From Draconibacterium orientale (GTDB lineage: Bacteria; Bacteroidota; Bacteroidia; Bacteroidales; UBA1556), in the NCBI GenBank assembly GCA_022736595.1, contig DZDC01000005.1:10740-39395 (forward strand): DNA of 28,656 nt, read 5' to 3'. A program made the translations under genes and the position numbers. Each line of letters begins with the position of its first letter. Positions within the stretch are counted from its first letter, which is position 1. Below the pieces are notes generated by a model. It was given only the letters and a program-made list of their open reading frames with translations. It was not told the DNA's origin and made no database searches. Below, in pieces: positions 8,646 through 17,200 of this stretch.

Positions 8646-8685
8646 AAAAAGCATTGCAACTAAGGCTTGAGTTGCAATGCTTTTT
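8646..8685. terminator. Strong bidirectional hairpin terminator after the secreted TPR gene
   Basis: A perfect 16-bp inverted repeat runs from 8646 to 8661 (AAAAAGCATTGCAACT) and from 8670 to 8685, with an 8-base loop. Oligo-A and oligo-T ends give a T tract in both directions. It lies 45 bases beyond the TPR gene stop and about 60 bases upstream of the lptC start, so it separates the coaX-led transcript from lptC. Confidence 0.88.
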
Positions 8686-8730
8686 AAGGTTTTATAGAAT
8701 TTATGGTTCTCAATATTAAGAGCTTCAGAT

Positions 8731-10131
8731 TTAGTCTCTTGCCCTAATTGTGGTAGATTCACCAATCCAACATTCAATGGTAATGGTCTGACCTTCGGTT
8801 AGGCTGCGCATAAAGATGTCTTGCTTTTCAGGAAAACTTCTTTGTACTGCTGCCAGTTTCTTTTGTGCAAGGTCTTTAATTTTTTCATCATTGGTCATGT
8901 TGATGGCTTTGATGTATTTGTCGGCAGCGGCCCAGTAAGAAACTCTTAAACCTTGAAGCAAACAATCGCTGGCTGCAGCACTATATAAATCGCCAATAAG
9001 AATAAAAACCATTACTTCATTAGGATTGTAATTAAGTACCTTGATTGCCGCAGTACGTGCAGATGAGTATTGACCCAATGAACGGAAAGTTTCAGCTAAA
9101 AGTAAGTAGGCAGAGGCTTTTTTGGTAACGAGAGTATCAGGTAATTTATTGGTAGCTTCCAACAAGTAGTCTTTAGCTTTCACAAATTGTTCGCGTTCCA
9201 AAGCCATTTTCCCCATTAAAAAGGCAGTTTCAGCTGATGGTTCTTTGGCATGTACTTTTTCTAGTGCACTGAAGTATAAGTCGCTTTTGGTACATTTTCT
9301 TTTTTCAAGGAACTTCACAATGTTTTTAGCCAATTTCAAATCATTAGGATTTGCTTTAAGTTTAGGATCGTATAATTCAATCAATTTTTCACAATTAGCA
9401 AATTGACTTACGCTTTTCTCAATGTTATTGGCTATTTTAGTGTAAGGTTCCATCTTCTTCTCATCACCTGCATAACGATTTAGGTTGAAGTCGATAACAT
9501 CTTCAATAGCAACATAATTCTCAAGAATAAGATCTCTATCGGCATTGCCTTGTTTTACATAATATATGGTTGCAACATAATAACTATAAAGGGTTGCAGG
9601 TTCTGATTCGTTTCCAGTTTTATAAAACGATTCAAGGAACATGGGATAGTAAACCTTGGATTGATCTTGACGATACTTCATCCAATCTTGAGCTTTACGC
9701 CCGAGGACTACTGAAGCAGGGGCTTTGGGGTCATTACCATAATACTTGATGCGTTGATCGTAGATCATCATTAAAGTATCTACGTAGGCTTGCTTTTTAA
9801 CTGAATCATTTTGATATTCAGTTATGTAGTTGTTGATTAATCGTTCGCCATGTAAATACATATTTTTGCTTGCTACGGGGCAATTGAAGAAGCAATATCT
9901 CCATGATGCAAGAGATTGTTCGGCAAGGTGATTGTCAGAATATTTACCCGCTTTCCATTGGTTAAAGAACTCACGGTACAAACTTAAATTGGTAACACAA
10001 GTTGCGCTATCTGATCCATATTTACTGCCTGCAACACCTGCACCTCCATCTTCTGACTCTTCTTGGGCGAGGGCAGGAAGTGAAAAGAGGATTAAACCCA
10101 TCGCAACAATTAAAAATTTCAATTTGTTCAT
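8731..10131 (-). CDS. Secreted tetratricopeptide-repeat protein
   Basis: A 466-residue exported protein. Residues 1-22 form a signal peptide (MNKLKFLIVAMGLILFSLPA, then LAQ before the likely cut). A Ser/Gly/Glu-rich stretch follows, then a globular helical region. Three nearby cysteines (ATC at about 45, then CFFNC at about 80) could form disulphides in the periplasm. TPR-like helix pairs are clearest in the C-terminal third, for example AFLMGKMALEREQFVKAKDY and YLLLAETFRSLGQYSSARTA. It starts 18 bases after the upstream outer-membrane protein gene and ends at a strong terminator. The order coaX, barrel protein, TPR protein, lptC recurs in Bacteroidota, which suggests an envelope role, but no specific function is known to me. 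Confidence 0.82.
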   Translation of the reverse strand: MNKLKFLIVAMGLILFSLPALAQEESEDGGAGVAGSKYGSDSATCVTNLSLYREFFNQWKAGKYSDNHLAEQSLASWRYCFFNCPVASKNMYLHGERLINNYITEYQNDSVKKQAYVDTLMMIYDQRIKYYGNDPKAPASVVLGRKAQDWMKYRQDQSKVYYPMFLESFYKTGNESEPATLYSYYVATIYYVKQGNADRDLILENYVAIEDVIDFNLNRYAGDEKKMEPYTKIANNIEKSVSQFANCEKLIELYDPKLKANPNDLKLAKNIVKFLEKRKCTKSDLYFSALEKVHAKEPSAETAFLMGKMALEREQFVKAKDYLLEATNKLPDTLVTKKASAYLLLAETFRSLGQYSSARTAAIKVLNYNPNEVMVFILIGDLYSAAASDCLLQGLRVSYWAAADKYIKAINMTNDEKIKDLAQKKLAAVQRSFPEKQDIFMRSLTEGQTITIECWIGESTTIRARD

Positions 10132-10149
10132 TTAGTTGATTATTATAGT

Positions 10150-11445
10150 TTATAAATATTTTGTTCGTTGAAACCAAGTGTTTTTGATATTAATACCTAT
10201 CTTAACTTTATAAAATTCTTGCATTATTAAATTGTTCTCTGTAGTGCCTCTTCGTCCGTACTCAAAACCAAGGTCGATGAATGAGCTGGTTGGAGGATCC
10301 ACTTTTTGTGTAATTGGAATGCTCACACCAAAAGATATGCCATACTCTTTTATCTGGGTATTGTTGAGGTATAAATAAGAATTGTTGAATCGGTATCCAA
10401 CATTAATTTTCCAGTTTTTTATTTGGTATTGGCCCCCTAGGTTGAAATGTGTGCTGTTTTGAAGGCTGTCGGATTGGCCAAAAGCAGTAAATTTACTCCA
10501 TTCATCAAAGGTGAAATCGGCAGCAACCATCCACTTTTGGGCTTGCCCAATACTGAATCCTCCCCCAATTTTCTGAGGTATAGAAATCTTACCTGAACTT
10601 TTCTCTTCATTAACTATGGTATCTTTGATGTATTCGTATCCTTCATTACCGGTGGTGTAAGTAAACCCAAAGGCATTATAAGAACCGTTTAAGTTTTGCC
10701 CATTGGCATAAGTTAATCCTAGTCCATACACGAACTCTTGATTTAGCTTTTCGATTTTAAATTTGTTTTGATATTGAATGCCGTAATCAAGATAGAGTGC
10801 TTTAACAGTTACGGTATTGGTTAAACGGTATTTAAAGGCGGTGATAATATCTTGCATTTCAGTTTCGCGACGAAGATTGAGATTGCCAAATAAATAGGAT
10901 GTATTTATGCCCACGCTAAGGTGTTTGTTGATTTTAAAAGCATTTCCCAAGTAAATTCTGGTAATTCCTCCATCACCTAGATATCCATAACGCACTTTCC
11001 CAATGCTATCGAGGGTATTATATGTGTTAACGTTATATCCCATGGTACTAAAGGGCATAAAGCCAAAACTTAGCTTCCACCATCGTGTAATGGGGGTTGC
11101 CATTTTTAGGTAGTTTAGATTGAAATAGCTGCTGCTTCCTGATTGGGTTTGCGTGTAGGTTCTAAGTCCCATACCGTCGAAAGCGGCATTGAAAACGAAG
11201 CTTGATGAATCGATAAAAGCGTAAGAAGCAGGATTTAAGGTGCTAATTCTAAGGGGATCAATCACTCCATAACCCGTGCCTCCCATACTCGATTGATACG
11301 CATTGTAACCATTATTGATGTCACCCAGTCCAAATCTTGAATAGGGGGAGTCAATGCGTAACTGAGCGAAAAGCAATGAGTTCCCCAAGAATAAGCTTAT
11401 AAATAGTAAGCTAATTTTAATGGGGTTGCGAAGTTTGTTGTTCAT
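10150..11445 (-). CDS. Outer-membrane beta-barrel protein, OmpP1/FadL-like
   Basis: A 431-residue predicted outer-membrane barrel. The ATG at 11445 gives MNNKLRNPIKISLLFISLFL and a signal peptide ending LLFAQ; an ATG at 11463 would add six residues. The mature protein opens DSPYSRFGLGD and then SSMGGTGYGV...LNPASYAFID, which resembles the FadL/OmpP1 plug region (early GG motif, NPA). The remainder alternates polar and aromatic residues in strands of 8-12 residues with Gly/Asn turns. It ends in WFQRTKYL rather than the usual aromatic C-terminal residue. FadL-type proteins admit hydrophobic molecules; the substrate here is unknown. The gene overlaps the 3' end of coaX by 29 bases and is followed 18 bases later by the TPR gene, so the three are probably one operon. 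Confidence 0.8.
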   Translation of the reverse strand: MNNKLRNPIKISLLFISLFLGNSLLFAQLRIDSPYSRFGLGDINNGYNAYQSSMGGTGYGVIDPLRISTLNPASYAFIDSSSFVFNAAFDGMGLRTYTQTQSGSSSYFNLNYLKMATPITRWWKLSFGFMPFSTMGYNVNTYNTLDSIGKVRYGYLGDGGITRIYLGNAFKINKHLSVGINTSYLFGNLNLRRETEMQDIITAFKYRLTNTVTVKALYLDYGIQYQNKFKIEKLNQEFVYGLGLTYANGQNLNGSYNAFGFTYTTGNEGYEYIKDTIVNEEKSSGKISIPQKIGGGFSIGQAQKWMVAADFTFDEWSKFTAFGQSDSLQNSTHFNLGGQYQIKNWKINVGYRFNNSYLYLNNTQIKEYGISFGVSIPITQKVDPPTSSFIDLGFEYGRRGTTENNLIMQEFYKVKIGINIKNTWFQRTKYL

Positions 11446-12157
11446 TAAATAATAGTATTTCATTAAGCCCTTTTAGAACCAAATTTGGGACTGCAAAGGT
11501 GTCACTTTTTAATTTGTTTTCAAAATGTAATAAGTCTCCTCCCGTTAAATAGATGTTAAGTTTTGGAAATTGATCTAAATACATGTCTATCATTCCGTTA
11601 ATTTCTGCTATCATACCGTTTATGACTCCTGATAAAAGAGACTTCTCAGTAGTGTTACCAATCAAAGGATGATGATTTTGAAAGTCTATTAACGGTAGTT
11701 TAGCTGTAAAAGTATGCAAGGCCTTAAATCTCATCTTTAAACCTGGTGCAATGCTTCCTCCGATGTACTCAAGGTCTTGATTTACAAAGTCGAACTTGAG
11801 CGCTGTTCCCATATCAATACTTAAACAAGGGATCCCTTGCGATAAACTTGCAATGGCTACAGCACAAGCCAAGCGATCTTTGCCTAAACCATCAGGATTT
11901 CCATAGCTATTTTTAATGGGAATAGGGGTGGAGTGGTCGAGATAAATCGTGCGGAGTTGGGTGCTTAAATAGGCGATATCCAATTGAGGGGCTTCAATTA
12001 CCGACGAAATAATGCAGCTGGTAACTTGATAAGTGGATATAAGATTTACTACAAAATCATAGTCCATCTGTTCTTCTTTCCCCATTGAAATGAGCTGATT
12101 TCTATCAAATATTCCCCATTTCTGAAGGGTGTTACCTAAATCTAATACCAATTGCAT
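11417..12157 (-). CDS. coaX: Type III pantothenate kinase
   Basis: Phosphorylates pantothenate with ATP, the first step of coenzyme A synthesis, in the cytoplasm. The 246-residue protein shows the ASKHA-fold motifs of the CoaX family: LDLGNTLQKWG at residues 5-15 (phosphate loop, D6 and NT), NPDGLGKDRLA in the middle (pantothenate binding and dimer contacts), SIDMGTALKFDF (second phosphate motif) and GGSIAPGL (adenosine motif). Length is normal. Its last 29 bases overlap the start of the next gene, and it heads the operon with the barrel and TPR proteins. This link between CoA synthesis and envelope genes is common in the phylum and probably reflects genomic history. A possible -7 element lies 26 bases upstream. 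Confidence 0.95.
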   Translation of the reverse strand: MQLVLDLGNTLQKWGIFDRNQLISMGKEEQMDYDFVVNLISTYQVTSCIISSVIEAPQLDIAYLSTQLRTIYLDHSTPIPIKNSYGNPDGLGKDRLACAVAIASLSQGIPCLSIDMGTALKFDFVNQDLEYIGGSIAPGLKMRFKALHTFTAKLPLIDFQNHHPLIGNTTEKSLLSGVINGMIAEINGMIDMYLDQFPKLNIYLTGGDLLHFENKLKSDTFAVPNLVLKGLNEILLFNEQQTSQPH

Positions 12158-12182
12158 CCTAAGTGTGATAATTTTAAAGCAG

Positions 12183-12190
12183 CAAAATTA
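12183..12190 (-). promoter_or_regulatory. Candidate -7 element for the coaX operon
   Basis: The minus strand reads TAATTTTG, an exact match to TAnnTTTG, 26 bases before the coaX ATG. No TTG lies 17-23 bases further upstream, so support comes from one motif and its position. Confidence 0.4.
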
Positions 12191-12355
12191 ATTCTTTTGA
12201 TGGATTTAGGCGTAATCTGAGAATATTTTAGCTATAATATTATCCTAAAGCCCGCCGTATTTTAATTTATGTCTAAATCAATACTATTATATATTGCTTA
12301 TAATTAGAAAATTACGAGCAATGACATATTTTTTATTGAAATGGAATTTTATTTA

Positions 12356-12383
12356 TTGACAAATAGATTTTTTTTTACCTTTG
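12356..12383 (+). promoter_or_regulatory. Bacteroidota-type promoter of the tRNA-Phe gene
   Basis: TTG at 12356-12358 and TACCTTTG at 12376-12383 are separated by 17 bases, matching the -33 TTG / -7 TAnnTTTG promoter described for Flavobacterium and Bacteroides. The mature tRNA begins 14 bases after the -7 element, leaving a short 5' leader for RNase P to remove. Confidence 0.8.
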
Positions 12384-12397
12384 CAGCCGCTTTAGCA

Positions 12398-12470
<73 letters not shown>

Positions 12471-12481
12471 CAATATTTTAG

Positions 12482-12509
12482 AAAAATCCTTCGTTATCGA
12501 AGGATTTTT
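12482..12509 (+). terminator. Intrinsic terminator of tRNA-Phe
   Basis: AAAAATCCTTCG (12482-12493) and CGAAGGATTTTT (12498-12509) form a perfect 12-bp stem with the 4-base loop TTAT, followed by more T residues to 12512. It lies 11 bases after the tRNA. Confidence 0.9.
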
Positions 12510-12512
12510 TTT

Positions 12513-12683
12513 GCACCTAAGTGATTCAAAATTTTAAACCAAACTGAAACGTAGAAATGAGGTAGATTCTTTTCTATGCTAACCTTATTTTGAAATGTAA
12601 CTAGGAAGTAGCGAGGATTCTAAAATTTTTAGTTGGTAAGTACTGGATTTTAATTTAATTTTACCGCTGCCAAATTTAATATT
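12513..12683. other. Short non-coding stretch before the CAP-domain gene
   Basis: With the tRNA and its flanks this completes a protein-free region from 12158 to 12683. I see no TAnnTTTG element, convincing hairpin, repeat or small reading frame here. The promoter of the CAP gene must lie in this stretch if it is not transcribed by read-through from the tRNA, but I cannot point to it. Confidence 0.5.
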
Positions 12684-13337
12684 ATGAAAACAAGTCGATC
12701 CTTTATTCAGCAAGTATTATTGCTATTGTTTGTTTTTATTGCTACTACTGGTACTGCACAATCTGTATTTGACAATGCAAACTTTGAAAAATATCCCTAT
12801 CATCTCTGGGATTCAACGGTTATAAATGCATGCAATACTGCGGTATATGCTTCAAGTTTGAGCCAGGAGGAACGTGATTTGATATGGCTAACTAATCTGG
12901 CTCGTTTCGATGCTCCTCTTTTCTCTAAAACTTTTTTGAAGCAATATATTGAAGATAATGAGATTATTTATACTGATTATGTTAAATCTTTATTTTCGGA
13001 TATGAAATCAACATCTCGTTTGTCGATTTTGATTTTTGATGCCAATGTTTGCAATTTGGCAAAGGAGTTTGCTGTTTGGAGTGGAAAAAAAGGCAGTGTA
13101 GGTCATCAAAAATTTGCCGAGCGATCTAAGAAGTCGCAGCATAGTAGATTTGGTGAAAATTGTCAATATGGGGAGTCTTTCGCTCTTGATATTCTAATGC
13201 GATTACTTATTGATGAAGGAGTAGTGGGAGTGGGCCATCGCAAAAACATTCTTAATCCTGCCTATACCCATATCGGACTCGCCATACAACCGCACAAAAA
13301 CTTTAAGTATGTGTGTGTGATGGATTTTGGTGGTTAA
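12684..13337 (+). CDS. Secreted CAP-domain (SCP/PR-1 superfamily) protein
   Basis: A 217-residue exported protein. The signal peptide MKTSRSFIQQVLLLLFVFIA ends near TGTAQ. After about 45 residues the CAP fold begins with ERDLIWLTNLARFDAP, the first helix in which such proteins usually read as a variant of LxxxNxxR. The central motifs are VGHQKFAER (first CAP His), FGENCQYG (conserved GEN) and GVGHRKNILNPAYTHIGLAI (second His and the N(I/L)L..tHIGxg signature), ending YVCVMDFGG. Bacterial CAP proteins are secreted and mostly of unknown function; there is no clear catalytic role. The gene is alone on its strand between the tRNA and a convergent hydrolase gene. Two Cys residues could form a disulphide. 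The family assignment is strong, the role is open. Confidence 0.88.
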   Translation: MKTSRSFIQQVLLLLFVFIATTGTAQSVFDNANFEKYPYHLWDSTVINACNTAVYASSLSQEERDLIWLTNLARFDAPLFSKTFLKQYIEDNEIIYTDYVKSLFSDMKSTSRLSILIFDANVCNLAKEFAVWSGKKGSVGHQKFAERSKKSQHSRFGENCQYGESFALDILMRLLIDEGVVGVGHRKNILNPAYTHIGLAIQPHKNFKYVCVMDFGG

Positions 13338-13402
13338 AAGATTTTTTTGTAAATGGCTAAATAAACCGTTCTTCACTTTGAAACATCAAAAGAATCGATC
13401 CA

Positions 13403-14044
13403 CTAAAGTAAATTTACAAAAGGATTATTAATTTTTTCAAAACCAATGGAAGTTGATGGGCCATGCCCCGGATATACCTTAACCGCATTGGGCAAGATGT
13501 ACAGCTTTTCTTGAATGTTTTTAGATAAAAGATCAAAATCTCCTGTGGGTAGATCGGTGCGGCCAATGCTTCCTTTAAATAAAACATCACCCACAATTAC
13601 CCATTGATCAACCTCATTATAATAGCAGAGGCTTCCGGCAGCATGACCAGGGCTTTCAATAATTTTGATTAAACCCTTTCCGAGCGATATGGTATCAGTT
13701 TCACTAATATTATCAAACGTTAAATGATCATTGGGGGCAGCAAATCCAAGACTTGGGGCGTAGGCTTTTGAGCTCTCGATGATGGCTAAGCTATCTCTAT
13801 GGGCATAAATCTTACATTGGTGTTTTTGAGCTATACTTTGTAAGCCAACTATATGATCAATGTGACCATGTGTTAGGTAAATTCCTTGCAAATGGAGCAT
13901 TTCTTTGGTTAAAAAATCATTGATTTGCTGATCTTCATCAGGGGTTGAATTTCCAGCATCAATTAAGATTGCCTCACCAAGTTCATCATAAACCAAATAG
14001 GTATTTAGTTGATAATGGTTGAATATGAATTGTTTAATTTGCAT
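13403..14044 (-). CDS. Metallo-beta-lactamase-fold hydrolase, glyoxalase II-like (YcbL type)
   Basis: A 213-residue soluble metal hydrolase if started at 14044 (MQIKQFIFN); the ATG at 14074 adds ten residues outside the fold. The fold's metal-binding motif is THGHIDH, with H59, H61, D63 and H64. Further ligands follow in PGHAAGSLCYY, VIVGDVLFKGSIGRTDLP (bridging Asp) and VYPGHGPSTSIG. That pattern, with FKGSIGRTDLP and the PGHGP end and without the C-terminal substrate domain of true glyoxalase II, is typical of short YcbL-like thioester hydrolases. It is cytoplasmic; the substrate cannot be named. It converges with the CAP gene and diverges from the large outer-membrane gene, with a possible -7 element (TATTTTTG) at 14122-14129. 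Confidence 0.9.
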   Translation of the reverse strand: MQIKQFIFNHYQLNTYLVYDELGEAILIDAGNSTPDEDQQINDFLTKEMLHLQGIYLTHGHIDHIVGLQSIAQKHQCKIYAHRDSLAIIESSKAYAPSLGFAAPNDHLTFDNISETDTISLGKGLIKIIESPGHAAGSLCYYNEVDQWVIVGDVLFKGSIGRTDLPTGDFDLLSKNIQEKLYILPNAVKVYPGHGPSTSIGFEKINNPFVNLL

Positions 14045-14121
14045 TTCGTTGAAGTTATAATTTTTGTAACCCACTAAATTAGGACATACTTCATTTATTC
14101 CAAGCCATCTTAATTTCGATG

Positions 14122-14129
14122 CAAAAATA
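14122..14129 (-). promoter_or_regulatory. Candidate -7 element for the metallo-hydrolase gene
   Basis: The minus strand reads TATTTTTG (TAnnTTTG) about 78 bases upstream of the ATG at 14044 and 48 bases upstream of the alternative ATG at 14074. A TTG at the proper spacing is not visible. It lies six bases from a plus-strand -7-like element, so promoters of the two divergent genes may overlap. Confidence 0.4.
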
Positions 14130-14134
14130 ATAAT

Positions 14135-14179
14135 TAACTTTGCTCGTTTATATCCACTTGACGAGAATACTTATTTTTG
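14135..14179 (+). promoter_or_regulatory. Two candidate -7 elements ahead of the Omp85-like operon
   Basis: TAACTTTG at 14135-14142 and TATTTTTG at 14172-14179 both match TAnnTTTG on the plus strand, 58 and 21 bases before the ATG at 14201. Neither has a TTG at 17-23 bases upstream. The second would leave a leader of about 15 bases. It also shows why the TTG at 14177 is a poor translation start: that codon lies inside the likely promoter. Confidence 0.4.
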
Positions 14180-14200
14180 TCGCCCAACGATGATTTTGCG

Positions 14201-17200
14201 ATGCTAAACAGACTTGTATTTTTTTGCCTTTTTCTGGTAAGTTTACAGCTTCAAGGCCAGTTTTACTCTGGGTCTCATCAGACTTTTGGTCGCAATCGTA
14301 TTCAATATACCAAAGATAGGGATTGGCATTATTATCGTTTTAATGAGTTTGATACCTATTATTATAAGGGAGGGCAATCGCTGGCCATTTACACTTCGGC
14401 TTATGCTGATAAGCAAATTCGGATGCTCTCAAAAAAAATGGCCACTCCATTGGAGAGTAAAATCCAGTTTCTGGTTTTTAAGGATTTATCGGATCTTCTT
14501 GAAACCAATGTTGGACTGATCACCAACACTGAATATAATACCGGTGGTCTTACCCATGTGATGGAAAATAAAGTTTTCCTTTATTTTACTGGAGACCACG
14601 CAAGTTACGAACAGCAAATTAAGCGCGGGATTGCTCAAGTAATGGTTAATGAAATTATGTATGGTAGAAGTGCAGGAAGTAAAATGAAAAACTCGATGCT
14701 CCTCAATTTTCCCACTTGGTACACTCAGGGTTTAGTTAACTATTTGGGACAAAACTGGGATACCGACTTGGATCACCAATTGCGCGAAATTTTTCGATTG
14801 TCTAAGTATGACAAGTTTGACCGATTGTCTGCTGAGCAACAAATAGTTGTGGGGCATTCCCTTTGGCGTTATATTGAAATAAAATATGGATCAAAAATGA
14901 TAGCCGATGTTTTGTACATGGCTAAAATCAATAGAAATCTTGAAAATGGTTTCCTCTATGTTTTGGGTCTCAATTTTGAAACTCTGATTATGGAATGGAA
15001 AAGTTTTTATGCTCAAGCCTATGATCCCGATTTTAAGTTAAGTTCCAACCCTGAACACAATATTGGTTTTAAACTTCGCAAAGGGAAGCATTACGACCAT
15101 ATTAAGTTGAGCACTGATGGACGCTATGTAGCCTATACCACCAACGAAATGGGCAAGGTTAGGGTTCGAGTTTATGACCGTGAAAAGAAACGTCATAAAA
15201 CAATTTATAAGTCGGGTTATAAAATTGATGATAAAGTGGACTTCAGCTATCCTTTGATTACTTGGTCTCCAATGGGGAATTTTTTAGCCGTTATTTACGA
15301 AAAGAAAAAAGATAATTTTTTGACCATTTTTAATCTTGACGACAAAGAGAAACGTACCAAGTTTCTAGGTGATTTTGACAGGGTACACGATTTTACCTAC
15401 AATCCCAGAGGAAACACCTTAGCTATCTCAGGTATAAAAAGCGGGCAAAGTGATATTTACTTGCTCAGTATAGCCAGCAATTCGATGCAGCGAATCACCC
15501 AAGATGCTTTCGACGACTTTTATCCAAGTTTCACTCAAGACGGTAACAGCATCTTTTGGTCTTCAAATCGATGGGATGATACCCTGCGCAAAATTGATCT
15601 TTTGGTAAGTCGTATTGCTGAAGATACCATCAGAGGAATGAATAAATTCGATTTATTTCAATATTCTATGGTAAAGGGAGGCTCCACAGCTCGGCGAATT
15701 ACAAATACTCCCCTTGCTAACGAAACTCATCCGCTGAGCTTAGATAAGAATTTTTATTCTTGGCTTAGCGATGAAAATGGAATAATCAATCGGTACGTTG
15801 GAAGTTTTGATAGCGCTATTAGCTATATTGATACTTCAACGCATTATCGGTACTATACAAAATATGCAGCAGTAACAAATTATATTTCGAACATTCAAAG
15901 TTATGATGTCAATCCAGAATTGGGTCTTACGGCAGATTTGTTTACTAGCGAAGGACGTCAGAAAATTCATTTGCAAACCCTTGAAAGTCTCGAACAACTG
16001 GAACGACAAAAACTTCATTACACCCAGTTTATGAGCTTAATGGTTACCCGTTTTGAGGAGGAAAGGAAGCTAAAGGAATTTAGGTTGCAAGCCCAACAAA
16101 ATCGATTAATTAACTTGTCCAACGATACGGTTAAATTGCCCAATCTACCTGCTGAATTGGCAATAATTGCTAATGAGACTGAACTGGTTTCTAAAAAATT
16201 TAGAGTAGTTACGCAGTCTGAATTAGACCCAGAAAGTGCAAATCATAAGCTGGAAAATATTCAAAATCCAACCGAAAACCTCCTCCCCGATAATGCATCG
16301 AAACAAGCCCTTCAGAGTGCCAAAACTCGAGGTCCTGCTGACGAAATTTTAGCGGCCTATGTAAATCGTCCTTATAAGGTTCAGTTTAGCATTGATGAAG
16401 TGGTGAGTCAAGTTGATTTTAGTTACTTTAATTATGGCTATCAGGCTTTTACCAATCCACAATACCCCATTTATATCAATAATGGTTTTAATGCCATGTT
16501 TAAGCTTGGCGTTTTGGACCTTTTTGAAGACTACCGTTTAATAGGTGGAGTTAGGCTTTCGCCTAATTTGAAGAATAATGAATATTTTTTAAGCTATTTC
16601 AATCTAAAAAATAGATTGGATCATGAGTTTACTTTTCATCGCAATTCGGTTACCGATCAATACGGCTACTTGTATTGGACCACCTATACCCACGATTTGT
16701 TTTATCGATTAGGAATACCACTCAACAGAATCAAAGGATTTAAATTAACACTTGGCTTAAGGAGTGATAATATTGTATTGCACAGCGTCGAAACACAAAC
16801 TTTGGCTGAACCCAATCAATTTGTCAATAACGGAATTGCAAAGCTGGAATACATTTATGATAAGTCACGATCAGGCGGACTCAACATAACCTACGGTACT
16901 CGGTACAAATTGTTTGGTGAATATTATCAGCCCATTGAAGACCTTGGTAATAATACCGTTGTTTTAGGTTTTGATTTTAGACGCTATTTTAAGATTCATA
17001 AAACCATAGTTTGGGCCAATCGATTGGCTGGAAGTACCAGTTTTGGAACCCAACCTTTGGTTTATTATTTAGGAGGCGTTGATGATTGGATTGGAGCAAA
17101 GTTTTCACCTAACATTCAAGTGGATCCTGAAATTGACTACAAATACCAAACCCTTGCCACCAATATGCGTGGCTTCCCTCAAAACATTAGAAACGGAAAT

